Origin: Pseudomonas sp. MYb60
GTDB lineage: Bacteria > Pseudomonadota > Gammaproteobacteria > Pseudomonadales > Pseudomonadaceae
DNA: 64,000 nucleotides
Assembly (NCBI RefSeq): GCF_002979555.1
Contig: NZ_PCOZ01000005.1
Coordinates: 332,939 to 396,938 of the forward strand
Reading direction: 5' to 3'
Under the pieces are notes generated by a model. The model did not search any database. It had not been told where the DNA came from and saw only the letters and a program-made list of their open reading frames with translations. The number at the start of each line of letters is the position of its first letter. Within the stretch, counting starts at the first letter, position 1. The translations under genes and the position numbers were made by a program. Positions 25,877 to 33,889 of the stretch are shown here, in pieces.

Positions 25877-26869
25877 TTAACCCCGTGCAGCAAATACCCC
25901 CCGCGCAATCGCCCGCGCCACACAATCAGCCGCCGCCGCGCCAAGCCTGCCAATCTCCACCTGCCTGCGCGGCCCGTCCGTCAACGCTACTGCCGCCGAC
26001 GCCAACGCAAACACCGTGTCCCCATCAAACGGCAAATGTGCCGGCCTTACCGCCCGAGCAATCCCATCCTGGGCCATGATCGCCACACGTTTACACTCTG
26101 CCACGGTCAGCCGTGCGGTGCTGGCGACCACGACCAGTGTGGTGTTGGCGCCGGCTTGCAGGCGGCCCATGGAATCCAGGCGCGACAGCTCAGGCATGGG
26201 GTCGCTGCAATCCATCTCGGTGTCCGGGCGCTGGCCGCCGAACTCCCCCGCCACTTCCCAGGGCCAGGCCCAGAAGGTCTTGCCGTCGGGCATGTACACC
26301 GAGCCAATCGGGTTGGCGACCACCAGCGCCGCCACGATCAGCCCATCGCCCAGGTCCAGCGAGGCCGTGCCCAGCCCGCCCTTGAGCACACCGGCCATGG
26401 CGCCACGCCCGGCGCCTACCGAGCCCAGTTCGAAATCCTCGCCGGCATTGGCCAGCGCCTCAAAGCCCAGGCGCCGATACGGTGGTTCCAGGCCCCAGCC
26501 CTTGTCGCCGCCGTTGGCCAGGTCGTGCAGCACCGCCGCCGGGACGATGGGGATGGCCGGCGCACCCGGCTTGAGGCGCAGGCCCACCTGATCCTGGGAC
26601 AACTGGGCCGCCACCGCATCCGCCGCGCCGAGGCCAAATACCGAGCCGCCGCCAAAGACCAGGGCGTGGAGCTGGCCGACCATGTTTTCCGGTTCCAGCG
26701 CGGCGGTCTCGCGCCCACCGGGGCCGCCGCCACGGATGTCGATGCTGGCGGTCCAGAAACCATCGGGGCGGATCACCGTGACGCCGGTGTCGACGTGCAG
26801 GTCCGTGGCGTGGCCGACCGTGAGGCCTGGGATATCGGTGAGGGCGTTGCGCGGGCCAGGTCTGGGCAT
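25877..26869 (-). CDS. P1-family peptidase (DmpA/BapA-like aminopeptidase-amidase)
   Basis: A 330-residue member of the DmpA/OAT family of self-cleaving N-terminal nucleophile hydrolases. Visible blocks are LTDIPGLTVGHATD (N-terminus), SIDIRGGGPGGRETAAL, VFGGGSVFGLGAADAV and VLKGGLGTASLDL. By family knowledge the chain cuts itself before the nucleophile; G167-T168 in GGLGTAS is the expected site, giving a threonine nucleophile rather than the serine of DmpA. Activities in the family include L-aminopeptidase, D-esterase and beta-peptidyl cleavage. ATG 26869 is preferred over a frame from 26914. It has its own sigma54 promoter. Confidence 0.85.
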   Translation of the reverse strand: MPRPGPRNALTDIPGLTVGHATDLHVDTGVTVIRPDGFWTASIDIRGGGPGGRETAALEPENMVGQLHALVFGGGSVFGLGAADAVAAQLSQDQVGLRLKPGAPAIPIVPAAVLHDLANGGDKGWGLEPPYRRLGFEALANAGEDFELGSVGAGRGAMAGVLKGGLGTASLDLGDGLIVAALVVANPIGSVYMPDGKTFWAWPWEVAGEFGGQRPDTEMDCSDPMPELSRLDSMGRLQAGANTTLVVVASTARLTVAECKRVAIMAQDGIARAVRPAHLPFDGDTVFALASAAVALTDGPRRQVEIGRLGAAAADCVARAIARGVFAARG

Positions 26870-26910
26870 ACAGAAAAAGCTTCCTTGGGTTGAGGTATGG
26901 CGTGGGGTCA

Positions 26911-26926
26911 GCAAGGCCTATGCCAA
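26911..26926 (-). promoter_or_regulatory. Sigma54 (-24/-12) promoter of the P1 peptidase gene
   Basis: On the minus strand TTGGCATAGGCCTTGC followed by T fits TGGCAT-N5-TTGCT, with GG and GC 10 nt apart. It lies 42-57 nt upstream of the ATG at 26869. Confidence 0.75.
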
Positions 26927-26945
26927 GGCACTTGTGTGGGCGTGA

Positions 26946-27023
26946 GCTGGCTCGCGAAAAACCTCAAGGCACTGCATTCACTCAGGCAGTCGTCGTCATC
27001 GTTGACGCCCTTCGCGAGCAAGC
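26946..27023. repeat. REP pair of the GCGAGCAAGC type
   Basis: GCTGGCTCGCGAA at 26946-26958 faces TTCGCGAGCAAGC at 27011-27023 in inverted orientation; CTCGCGAA/TTCGCGAG are exact complements. This is the classic second REP variant of Pseudomonas, different in core from the GGGGGCTTGCCCCC type elsewhere in the window. Confidence 0.7.
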
Positions 27024-27144
27024 CCGCGGCTACCGCGGCCTCTGCGCTGCACAAAAATCAACAGCCTGCCCGACGCCTTGTTAGAAAAACACCAAGGTGA
27101 CCTGAAAGAACCAAGCAACCTTCTGTTTTCAAAGGCATTTCCCA

Positions 27145-27162
27145 CATGGCACAGCCCTTGCT
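27145..27162 (+). promoter_or_regulatory. Sigma54 (-24/-12) promoter of the TonB receptor/monooxygenase operon
   Basis: CATGGCACAGCCCTTGCT has GG at 27148-27149 and GC at 27160-27161 with 10 nt between. The first 17 bases equal those of the ABC-operon promoter on the other strand. It is 63-80 nt upstream of the receptor start. Confidence 0.85.
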
Positions 27163-27224
27163 CTCCCACCCTCACCAGAGCTTGAACTCAACAAGCCACC
27201 TTACCCATTGGAGTGTTGCCCATC

Positions 27225-29639
27225 ATGAATGCATCTCGCCGCAGGCCCCATAAAGCCTTCGCTCACACGTTGCTGTTTGTCGCCCTGTGCGAAGCCGCCA
27301 GCTACAACAGCCTGACCCTCGCCGCCGACGCCCCGGCCAGCGACAACCCGCTGGACACGGTGGTAGTGATCGGCAACCGTGGCCAGGCGCGCACCCTGGC
27401 CGAGAGCCCGGCACCGGTGGATGTGATTTCGTCCAAGCAGTTGCTCGCCACTGGCCAGGGCGACTTGACCCGTGCGTTGAGCAAGGTGCTGCCGTCCCTC
27501 AACCAGCCGGCGTCATCGGGCTTTGGCTCCACCTCGGTGGTACGCCCCATCAGCCTGCGCGGCCTCAACGGCGACCAGGTGCTGGTGCTGGTCAACGGCA
27601 AGCGCCGCCACAACAGCGCGCTGCTCAACAACGGCACCTACCTCAACTCCGGCTCGCAACCGGTCGACCTGGACATGATCCCCACCGCCCTGGTGGATCA
27701 CGTCGAAGTGCTGCGTGACGGCGCGTCGGCGCAGTACGGCTCGGATGCGATCGGCGGCGTGGTCAACGTGGTGCTCAAGCAGACCGACCATGGCGGCAGC
27801 CTGTCCACCAGCTACGGCCAGAACTATGAAAATGGCGACGGCGAGACCACCCGTCAGACCGGCAATATCGGCCTGGCCCTGCCCAACGACGGCTTCATCA
27901 ACCTCGCCCTGGACGTGAAAAAACAGAAGATCTCCGACCGTTCCGACAAGGCGCCCTACACCGACTCTGCCGGCAACACCAGCCTGCAGCACACCTACTA
28001 CGGCACCGGCCTGCCCGAGGCGCGCAACTTCAGCCTGGGCTACAACGCCGAGCTGCCGGTGGACGACGCCCTCACCCTGTACTCGTTCTCCACCTACACA
28101 CGCCGCAACTCGGAGAAACCCCTGGCGTTCCACCAGCCGGCAAGCTTCGGCGGTATTGCCACGCCGTTCCCGGAAGGCGTCGAGGACACCCTGCGCTTCA
28201 TCGAAAATGACTTCCAGGTCGCCTTCGGCGGCAAGGGCGAAGTGGCAGGCTGGGACTACGACCTGTCCAGCACCTACGGCCAGGACCACGCCGAAGCCAC
28301 CCTGCGCCACACCTACAACCTGAGCTACGGCCCCGACTCGCCGACCTCGGTGGACACCGGCGTGAAGACCTTCAGCCAGTGGACCAACAACCTCGACCTG
28401 ACCCGCGCCTTCGACCTCGGCCTGTACAAACCCACGCAGATTTCCTGGGGTGTGGAGCAGCGCTACGAGAACTACAAGATCGGCAAGGGCGACTACGCGT
28501 CCTACGCACGCGGCCCTTATGGCGGCGCGCTGATTGCACCGGGCACCATCTCCGGCGCCGGCACCACGCCGGAAGATGCCGCCGAAAAAGGCCGCACCAG
28601 CCTGGCCGGCTACGGCGAGATCGGCCAGGATTTCACCGACAAATGGCACGTCGACCTGGCCGGTCGCTACGAGCACTACAACGACGGTTCGGGCACCACC
28701 ACCAACGGCAAGATTTCCACCCGCTACCAGCTGACGCCAATCCTCGCCGTGCGCGGCACCTTCAGCACCGGCTTCCGTGCGCCGTCCCTGGCGCAGCAGA
28801 TCTACAGCTCCACCTCGCAGACCAGCGTCAACGGCCAGCTGTTCGACTACCGCAACGTGGCGGTGGATTCCGATGTGGCCAAGGCCCTCGGCGCCAGCAC
28901 CTTGAAGCCGGAAAAATCCACCAACTTCGGCCTCGGGCTGACCCTGCAACCCACCGACGCCACCAGCATCACCCTCGATGCCTACCAGATCAAGATCAAG
29001 GACCGCATCGCCCAGACCGGCTACCTCGGCGGCACCCCGCAGATCAGTGCAATCCTCGCCGCCGCCGGGCTCAACCCGAACCAGGCCGTCACCTACTTCA
29101 CCAACGCCCTCGACACCACCACCCGTGGCGTTGACCTGGTGGGCGACTATCGCCAGAGCATCGGTGCCTACGGCAACCTGCGCTACACCCTGGGCTTCAA
29201 CTGGAACACCACGCAGATCGACGAGATCCACGCCTCCAGCGTGGCCCAGCAAGCCCTCGGCCCAACCGGCGGCTATGACCGCCAGCGCCAGGGCAACCTC
29301 AAGTACGGCCTGCCGCAGTCCAAGCTGTTGCTGGGCACCACCTGGACCTACGACAAACTGGAAGTCGGCCTGAACCTGACCCGCTACGGCGAGTACACCC
29401 AGTACGGCACCGCCGAAACGTTCGACCGCACCTTCTCGCCGGCGTGGATCACCGACCTGAACATCGACTACCACCTGACCCCGGCCATCACCCTCAATGC
29501 CGGCGCCAACAACCTGTTCAACAAATACCCGGAACGCACCCACCTGGCCAGCAGCTCCGGCGGCTTCCCCTACGGCAATTTCTCGCCCTACGGCACCACC
29601 GGCGGCTACTGGTACACCGGCGTGACCTACAACTTCTAA
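27225..29639 (+). CDS. TonB-dependent outer membrane receptor
   Basis: An 804-residue receptor with a signal peptide (about 1-34). A TonB-box-like DTVVVIG (44-50) is followed by a plug domain (PAPVDVISSKQLLATGQGDL... ISLRGLNGDQVLVLVNGKRR... VLRDGASAQYGSDAIGGVVN) and a 22-strand barrel ending in the aromatic YNF. FSTGFRAPSLAQQIY and a final NNLFNKYPER are standard barrel motifs. ATG 27225 has GGAG upstream; an earlier GTG at 27213 is possible. It would bring in a ligand too large or scarce for porins. No ferric-citrate-type FecIR pair is present, and its sigma54 promoter plus the downstream monooxygenases argue against a purely iron-related role. Confidence 0.93.
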   Translation: MNASRRRPHKAFAHTLLFVALCEAASYNSLTLAADAPASDNPLDTVVVIGNRGQARTLAESPAPVDVISSKQLLATGQGDLTRALSKVLPSLNQPASSGFGSTSVVRPISLRGLNGDQVLVLVNGKRRHNSALLNNGTYLNSGSQPVDLDMIPTALVDHVEVLRDGASAQYGSDAIGGVVNVVLKQTDHGGSLSTSYGQNYENGDGETTRQTGNIGLALPNDGFINLALDVKKQKISDRSDKAPYTDSAGNTSLQHTYYGTGLPEARNFSLGYNAELPVDDALTLYSFSTYTRRNSEKPLAFHQPASFGGIATPFPEGVEDTLRFIENDFQVAFGGKGEVAGWDYDLSSTYGQDHAEATLRHTYNLSYGPDSPTSVDTGVKTFSQWTNNLDLTRAFDLGLYKPTQISWGVEQRYENYKIGKGDYASYARGPYGGALIAPGTISGAGTTPEDAAEKGRTSLAGYGEIGQDFTDKWHVDLAGRYEHYNDGSGTTTNGKISTRYQLTPILAVRGTFSTGFRAPSLAQQIYSSTSQTSVNGQLFDYRNVAVDSDVAKALGASTLKPEKSTNFGLGLTLQPTDATSITLDAYQIKIKDRIAQTGYLGGTPQISAILAAAGLNPNQAVTYFTNALDTTTRGVDLVGDYRQSIGAYGNLRYTLGFNWNTTQIDEIHASSVAQQALGPTGGYDRQRQGNLKYGLPQSKLLLGTTWTYDKLEVGLNLTRYGEYTQYGTAETFDRTFSPAWITDLNIDYHLTPAITLNAGANNLFNKYPERTHLASSSGGFPYGNFSPYGTTGGYWYTGVTYNF

Positions 29640-29648
29640 CCCGCCTGC

Positions 29649-29668
29649 GGAGCCGGTGCGCCGGCTCC
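29649..29668 (+). terminator. Hairpin between TonB receptor and monooxygenase genes
   Basis: GGAGCCGG (29649-29656), loop TGCG, then CCGGCTCC (29661-29668): a perfect 8-bp GC-rich stem starting 10 nt after the receptor stop. There is no proper T-run, only CACCTTTTC 10 nt later. It may partly terminate or protect the receptor messenger, reducing monooxygenase expression relative to the receptor. Confidence 0.55.
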
Positions 29669-29695
29669 GTGTGGCACCTTTTCGGGAGCCTGTCC

Positions 29696-31033
29696 ATGAC
29701 CCGCCGCACCGACCAACTCAAGCTGGGCGCCTTCCTGGCCAACAGCGGCCACCACGTCGCCGCCTGGCGCCACCCGCTGGCCCAGGCCGATGCCAGCCTG
29801 GATTTCGAGCACTTCAAGCACATCGCCCAGAGCGCCGAACGCGGCAAGTTCGACGCGCTGTTCATCGCCGACGTGGTCGCGCTGTGGGGCCATCATCACG
29901 ATGCGCTGAGCCGCACGGCCCGCGCCGAGCACTTCGAGCCGCTGACGCTGATGTCGGCACTGGCTGCGGTCACGCACAACATCGGCCTGATCGCCACTGC
30001 CACCACCACCTACAACGAGCCGTACCACATCGCGCGCAAGTTCGCGTCGCTCGACCACCTGTCCAAGGGCCGTGCCGCCTGGAACCTGGTGACGTCGGTG
30101 GTCTCCGACGAAGCCTGGAACTTCGGTCGCGAAAATCACGTGGACCACGGCGACCGCTACCAGCGCGCCGAAGAATTCCACGACGTGGTCAAGGACCTGT
30201 GGGACAGCTGGGACGATGACGCCTTCACCCGCGACAAGGCCAGCGGCGAATACTTCGACCCGGCCAAACTGCACACCCAACACCACCGCGGCGAACACTT
30301 CTCGGTGCGCGGCCCGCTCAACGTCGCGCGTCCGCCCCAGGGCCACCCGGTGCTGGTGCAGGCCGGCGCGTCGGAGCCCGGCAAGCAACTCGCCGCCCGC
30401 GTGGCCGAACTGATTTTTGCCCACTCCCACAGCCTCGAAGGCGCCCAGGCGTTCTACCAGGACATCAAGCAACGCGCTGCCGCCTTGGGCCGCGACCCGG
30501 ACCACGTGAAAATCCTGCCCGGCGTCACGCCTTTTATCGCCGACACCCGCGAACAGGCCCAGGCGCTGTTCGATGAATTCCAGGCACTGATCGACCCGGT
30601 ACTGGGCCTGCGCCTGCTGGCCGACACCCTGGGTGACGACATCGACCTGTCCGGCCACGACCTCGACGGCCCGCTGCTGGAAACCCCGGTGGGCCAGCGT
30701 GGCAGCCGTCGCGACAAGGTGCTCGAACTGGCCCGCACGGAAAACCTGAGCATCCGCCAGCTGTACCTGCGCCTGGCCGGCGGCAACCCGGTGATTGGCA
30801 CCGCCGAGGACGTTGCCGATCACTTTGAAGCCTGGTTCCAGGCACGTGGCTGCGACGGCTTCAATGTGTTCTTTCCGTACTTTCCCGGCGCCATCGATGT
30901 GTTCGTCGACCAGGTGATTCCTTTGTTGCAGGCGCGCGGGTTGTTCCGCCATGAATACGAAGGCACCACCCTGCGGGAAAACCTTGGCCTGCCACGCCCG
31001 GCCAACCGCTTCAGCACCGGAGCCCGTGCATGA
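29696..31033 (+). CDS. FMN-dependent monooxygenase, NtaA/SnaA/DszA family
   Basis: A 445-residue luciferase-like (LLM) TIM-barrel enzyme. It starts MTRRTDQLKLGAFL; family motifs are GKFDALFIADVVALWG, FEPLTLMSALAAVTHNIGLIATATTTY, EPYHIARKFASLDHLSKGRAAWNLVTS and HPVLVQAGASEPGKQLAARVAE. Members use FMNH2 from a separate reductase to oxidise nitrilotriacetate, dibenzothiophene sulfone, dimethyl sulfone-type compounds and others. The start follows TTTTCGGGAGCCTGTCC. Its stop overlaps the next gene by ATGA. Substrate is unknown; the neighbourhood of sulfonate-type enzymes favours an organosulfur compound. Confidence 0.9.
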   Translation: MTRRTDQLKLGAFLANSGHHVAAWRHPLAQADASLDFEHFKHIAQSAERGKFDALFIADVVALWGHHHDALSRTARAEHFEPLTLMSALAAVTHNIGLIATATTTYNEPYHIARKFASLDHLSKGRAAWNLVTSVVSDEAWNFGRENHVDHGDRYQRAEEFHDVVKDLWDSWDDDAFTRDKASGEYFDPAKLHTQHHRGEHFSVRGPLNVARPPQGHPVLVQAGASEPGKQLAARVAELIFAHSHSLEGAQAFYQDIKQRAAALGRDPDHVKILPGVTPFIADTREQAQALFDEFQALIDPVLGLRLLADTLGDDIDLSGHDLDGPLLETPVGQRGSRRDKVLELARTENLSIRQLYLRLAGGNPVIGTAEDVADHFEAWFQARGCDGFNVFFPYFPGAIDVFVDQVIPLLQARGLFRHEYEGTTLRENLGLPRPANRFSTGARA

Positions 31034-31938
31034 AACGCAGTGCATGGATGCTCGCGCTCGCCGCCGCAATTGCCCCCAAGGCTTTTGCGCTGAACATCTT
31101 GCTGAGCAACGACGACGGCTATCAGCACCCCAACATTCGCGCGCTCTATACCGCGCTGAAGGCCCAAGGGCACACCGTGAAGATCGCCGCACCGCAAAGC
31201 GACCAGAGTGCGCGCGGCGGCTCGTTTTTCTTCGGTCGTGAGGTCAGCGTGGGCCACGACAGCGACCCGGCCTACCCCGACAGTTATTTCATCAGCACCA
31301 CCGACGAGGGCGTGTGTCAGAGCAGCGAGTGCGCGGGCAAAGAGGTGCAGATCCAGATCAGCGGCACCCCGGTGATGGCCCTGCTGATGGGGCTGAACAA
31401 AGTGCTGCCGCACCCAGACCTGGTTATCGTCGGCCCCAACCCCGGCAACAACCTGGGGGCGATCAACATGGCGTCCGGCACCTTCAACGCCGCCAGCGTG
31501 GCGATCCAGGCAGGCATTCCGGCGCTGGCGGTGAGCACCGACCTGAAGGACAAAGACCCGCAACGCGCCGCCCAACTTGTGACCAAGCTGGTGCAGGCCC
31601 TCGACCAGCATCGCCAGCCCGACGGCGCGTTGCTGCCCAAGGGCCTGGGCTTGAATATCAACCTGCCCAAGGATGCGCAGATCAAGGGCGTCAAACTCAC
31701 CCGGGTCGGCAGCTACGTGGGCTTCGAGGCGCTGTACACCGACGACCTCAAGCAATTCAACCTGCCGGGCAAACCCGGCATCGGCTTCCAGTACAGCCCC
31801 GCCGCCACCGCCGCGCAAGCCAATGATGAAGCGGTGTGGCTGAACCAGGGCTACCTGACCATCAGCCCCTTCAGTGGCCTGCCGGAATCCGTCAGTGCAG
31901 GGCCGGCCCTGCGCAAGCAACTGGAGGTGAAACCATGA
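31030..31938 (+). CDS. Secreted SurE-like 5'/3'-nucleotidase
   Basis: A 302-residue SurE-fold phosphatase with an N-terminal signal (MKRSAWMLALAAAIAPKAFA). The SurE active-site motifs are clear: ILLSNDDGYQHPNIRAL (metal-binding Asp pair), SARGGSFFF, and GPNPGNNLGAINMASGTFNA in place of the usual SGIN-x-G-x-N. Normal SurE is a cytosolic nucleotidase of about 250 aa; this version should act in the periplasm. It overlaps both neighbours by ATGA inside a monooxygenase operon. It may dephosphorylate the substrate, or free phosphate from a nucleotide, before uptake. Confidence 0.85.
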   Translation: MKRSAWMLALAAAIAPKAFALNILLSNDDGYQHPNIRALYTALKAQGHTVKIAAPQSDQSARGGSFFFGREVSVGHDSDPAYPDSYFISTTDEGVCQSSECAGKEVQIQISGTPVMALLMGLNKVLPHPDLVIVGPNPGNNLGAINMASGTFNAASVAIQAGIPALAVSTDLKDKDPQRAAQLVTKLVQALDQHRQPDGALLPKGLGLNINLPKDAQIKGVKLTRVGSYVGFEALYTDDLKQFNLPGKPGIGFQYSPAATAAQANDEAVWLNQGYLTISPFSGLPESVSAGPALRKQLEVKP

Positions 31939-32915
31939 GTGCAGGTTTTTCCCTGGGGTTCTTGAGCCGGGTCTATAGCCCGGTGTTCGACCCCAAGGTC
32001 TACCGCGACACGCTGGAACTGTTCAAGGTTGCCGAGGAACTGGGCTTCGACAGCGGCTGGGTGGCCCAACACCACTTCGCCAGTGAACACGGCCGGCTGC
32101 CGTCGCCGCTGGTGTTGCTGGCGGCAGTTGCCCAGCGCACGCGACGTATCAACCTCGGCACCGGGATCATCGTATTGCCCCAGGAAGCACCGCTGCGCCT
32201 GGCCGAAGACGCCGCCGTGCTGGATGCGATCAGCAATGGCCGGCTGGAGCTGGGGTTGGGCGCGGGGTTCGATCCCGAGACGTTCGTGGCGTTTGGGCGT
32301 GAACATGCCGAGCGGCATCGCGACTACGAATTGCATCTGCATCAGTTGCTCAATGCCCTGGGCAATGCGCCGCTGACGGACAGCGGCTCGCGCTTGCTGC
32401 CCCGGGCCACTGGCCTGAGCCATCGACTGTGGGAAGCCACTTCGCGGGTGGAGTTGGTGGCCGAACGCGGCCACGGCCTGATCATGGCGCCCAACCCTCA
32501 CCTGTCGCCCGAAGCCGGCGTGGCGCTGGTCGACCGCTACCGCAACGCGTGGACCGGCGAGAACGGCACCCCGGCCCGCATCGCACGGGTGCAAGCCCTG
32601 CTGCCGTCGCCAGATGCCGACACCCGCCTTGATATCCAGGCCTATGTGCAACGCCAGCAACGTATCGGTGTGCTCAAGAGCGCGCCGGATGAAGACTTCG
32701 ACACCACGCTCCAGCGCCTTGGCGTGTTGCATGGCCCGGTGGAGCAGATTGTCGAGCAGCTGCAGCAGGGCCCGGCCCTGACCGTCCACGACCAGTTGAT
32801 CCTGCAAGTGCAGACCACTCGCACGCCGCTGCGCGAAGCCATCCGCGCCCTGGAAATCATCCGCGAACACATCGCCCCGGCCCTAGGCTGGCAACCCGCA
32901 GGAACCTCGACATGA
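31935..32915 (+). CDS. LLM-class flavin-dependent oxidoreductase (paralog 1)
   Basis: A 326-residue luciferase-like protein. The N-terminal half has YRDTLELFKVAEELGFDSGW, VAQHHFASEHGRLPSPLVLLAAVAQ and INLGTGIIVLP, the usual LLM core. It closely resembles the next protein and they arose by tandem duplication. It overlaps the SurE-like gene and the next gene by ATGA. FMNH2-dependent oxygenation is expected, but the locus encodes no flavin reductase. Confidence 0.88.
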   Translation: MSAGFSLGFLSRVYSPVFDPKVYRDTLELFKVAEELGFDSGWVAQHHFASEHGRLPSPLVLLAAVAQRTRRINLGTGIIVLPQEAPLRLAEDAAVLDAISNGRLELGLGAGFDPETFVAFGREHAERHRDYELHLHQLLNALGNAPLTDSGSRLLPRATGLSHRLWEATSRVELVAERGHGLIMAPNPHLSPEAGVALVDRYRNAWTGENGTPARIARVQALLPSPDADTRLDIQAYVQRQQRIGVLKSAPDEDFDTTLQRLGVLHGPVEQIVEQLQQGPALTVHDQLILQVQTTRTPLREAIRALEIIREHIAPALGWQPAGTST

Positions 32916-33889
32916 GTTTCAAACTGGGCTTTTTGAGCCATGCCTTTGGCGACGACCCGCAGCAGGTGTACCGCGACCTGATCGAGCAATTCGAAGTGGC
33001 CGAGCAACTGGGCTTCGACGGTGGCTGGATCGCCCAGCACCACCTGAGCAACGGCTTTGGTCGGCTGCCGTCGCCCCTGGTGTTGCTGGCGGCGGTGGCC
33101 GAGCGCACGCAACGGATAGCGCTGGGCACCGGGGTGATCGTGCTGCCGTTCGAAGACCCGATCCGCCTGGCCGAAGACGCCAGTGTGCTCGACGCCCTGA
33201 GCGGTGGCCGGGTGCAACTGGGCCTGGGCAGCGGCGGTGCCAACCTGGATAACTTCAGCGCATTTGACCGCGACCCCGGCCAACGCCAGGTGGATTTCGC
33301 CGAGCGCCAGCAGCGCGTGCAGCACCTGGTGCAAGGCCAGCCGCTGGCCGGTGAACTGACCTTGCAGCCGCCTGCTCCCGGTTTGAACGAACGCCTGTGG
33401 CATTCCCATGGCAGCATCGACGGCGCCGTGTACACCGCCCAACAAGGCAATGGCCTGCTGCTGGGCACTGCCACCCACGACCCGTTGACGGTGCAAAAAC
33501 CCTTGGCCGATGCCTACCTGCAAGCCTGGTCTCACCCGCAACGCAAACCGCGCATCGGCGTCGTGCGCGCGGTATTCCCCGCCGCCGACCGGGCCAGCGC
33601 CCAGGCCGAGCTGGCGGTGGATATCGAACGACACATCCCGCGCCTGCAACGTGAAGGCCTGATCGATCAGGCCGTGGATGTGCAGGAACACCTGCGCCTG
33701 ATGAACGTGCACCACGGCCATCCCGATGAAGTGATCGAAAGTTTGCAGCAGGACCCTTCCCTGCTGCCTTATGCTGATTACCTGATTGCCGTGGTCCAGG
33801 CCGAAAGCTCGACCCAGGCGCAGATTCTCAAGCGCCTGGAGATCCTCGCGCTGAACATCGCCCCGGCGCTGGGCTGGACACCACAATGA
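32912..33889 (+). CDS. LLM-class flavin-dependent oxidoreductase (paralog 2)
   Basis: A 325-residue luciferase-like protein with YRDLIEQFEVAEQLGFDGGW, IAQHHLSNGFGRLPSPLVLL and ALGTGVIVLPFEDPIRLAED. The similarity to the preceding protein is strong over the first 120 residues and weaker after. Two such adjacent copies could make a heterodimer in the manner of bacterial luciferase LuxA/LuxB. It overlaps the next gene by ATGA. Confidence 0.88.
   Translation: MSFKLGFLSHAFGDDPQQVYRDLIEQFEVAEQLGFDGGWIAQHHLSNGFGRLPSPLVLLAAVAERTQRIALGTGVIVLPFEDPIRLAEDASVLDALSGGRVQLGLGSGGANLDNFSAFDRDPGQRQVDFAERQQRVQHLVQGQPLAGELTLQPPAPGLNERLWHSHGSIDGAVYTAQQGNGLLLGTATHDPLTVQKPLADAYLQAWSHPQRKPRIGVVRAVFPAADRASAQAELAVDIERHIPRLQREGLIDQAVDVQEHLRLMNVHHGHPDEVIESLQQDPSLLPYADYLIAVVQAESSTQAQILKRLEILALNIAPALGWTPQ

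Larger units (their letters stand above)
26870..27224. other. 355-nt divergent intergenic region
   Basis: This gap separates the leftward P1 peptidase gene and the rightward TonB receptor gene. It holds two divergent sigma54 promoters near its ends, a pair of REP elements in the middle, and an A/T-rich stretch around 27084-27130 that would suit DNA bending or activator binding. I see no gene in it. Confidence 0.7.

Noticed and set aside
31336..31338. Possibility that the SurE-like gene is the housekeeping surE
   Set aside because: Export signal, loss of the SGIN motif and absence of pcm, truD or rpoS neighbours argue against it.
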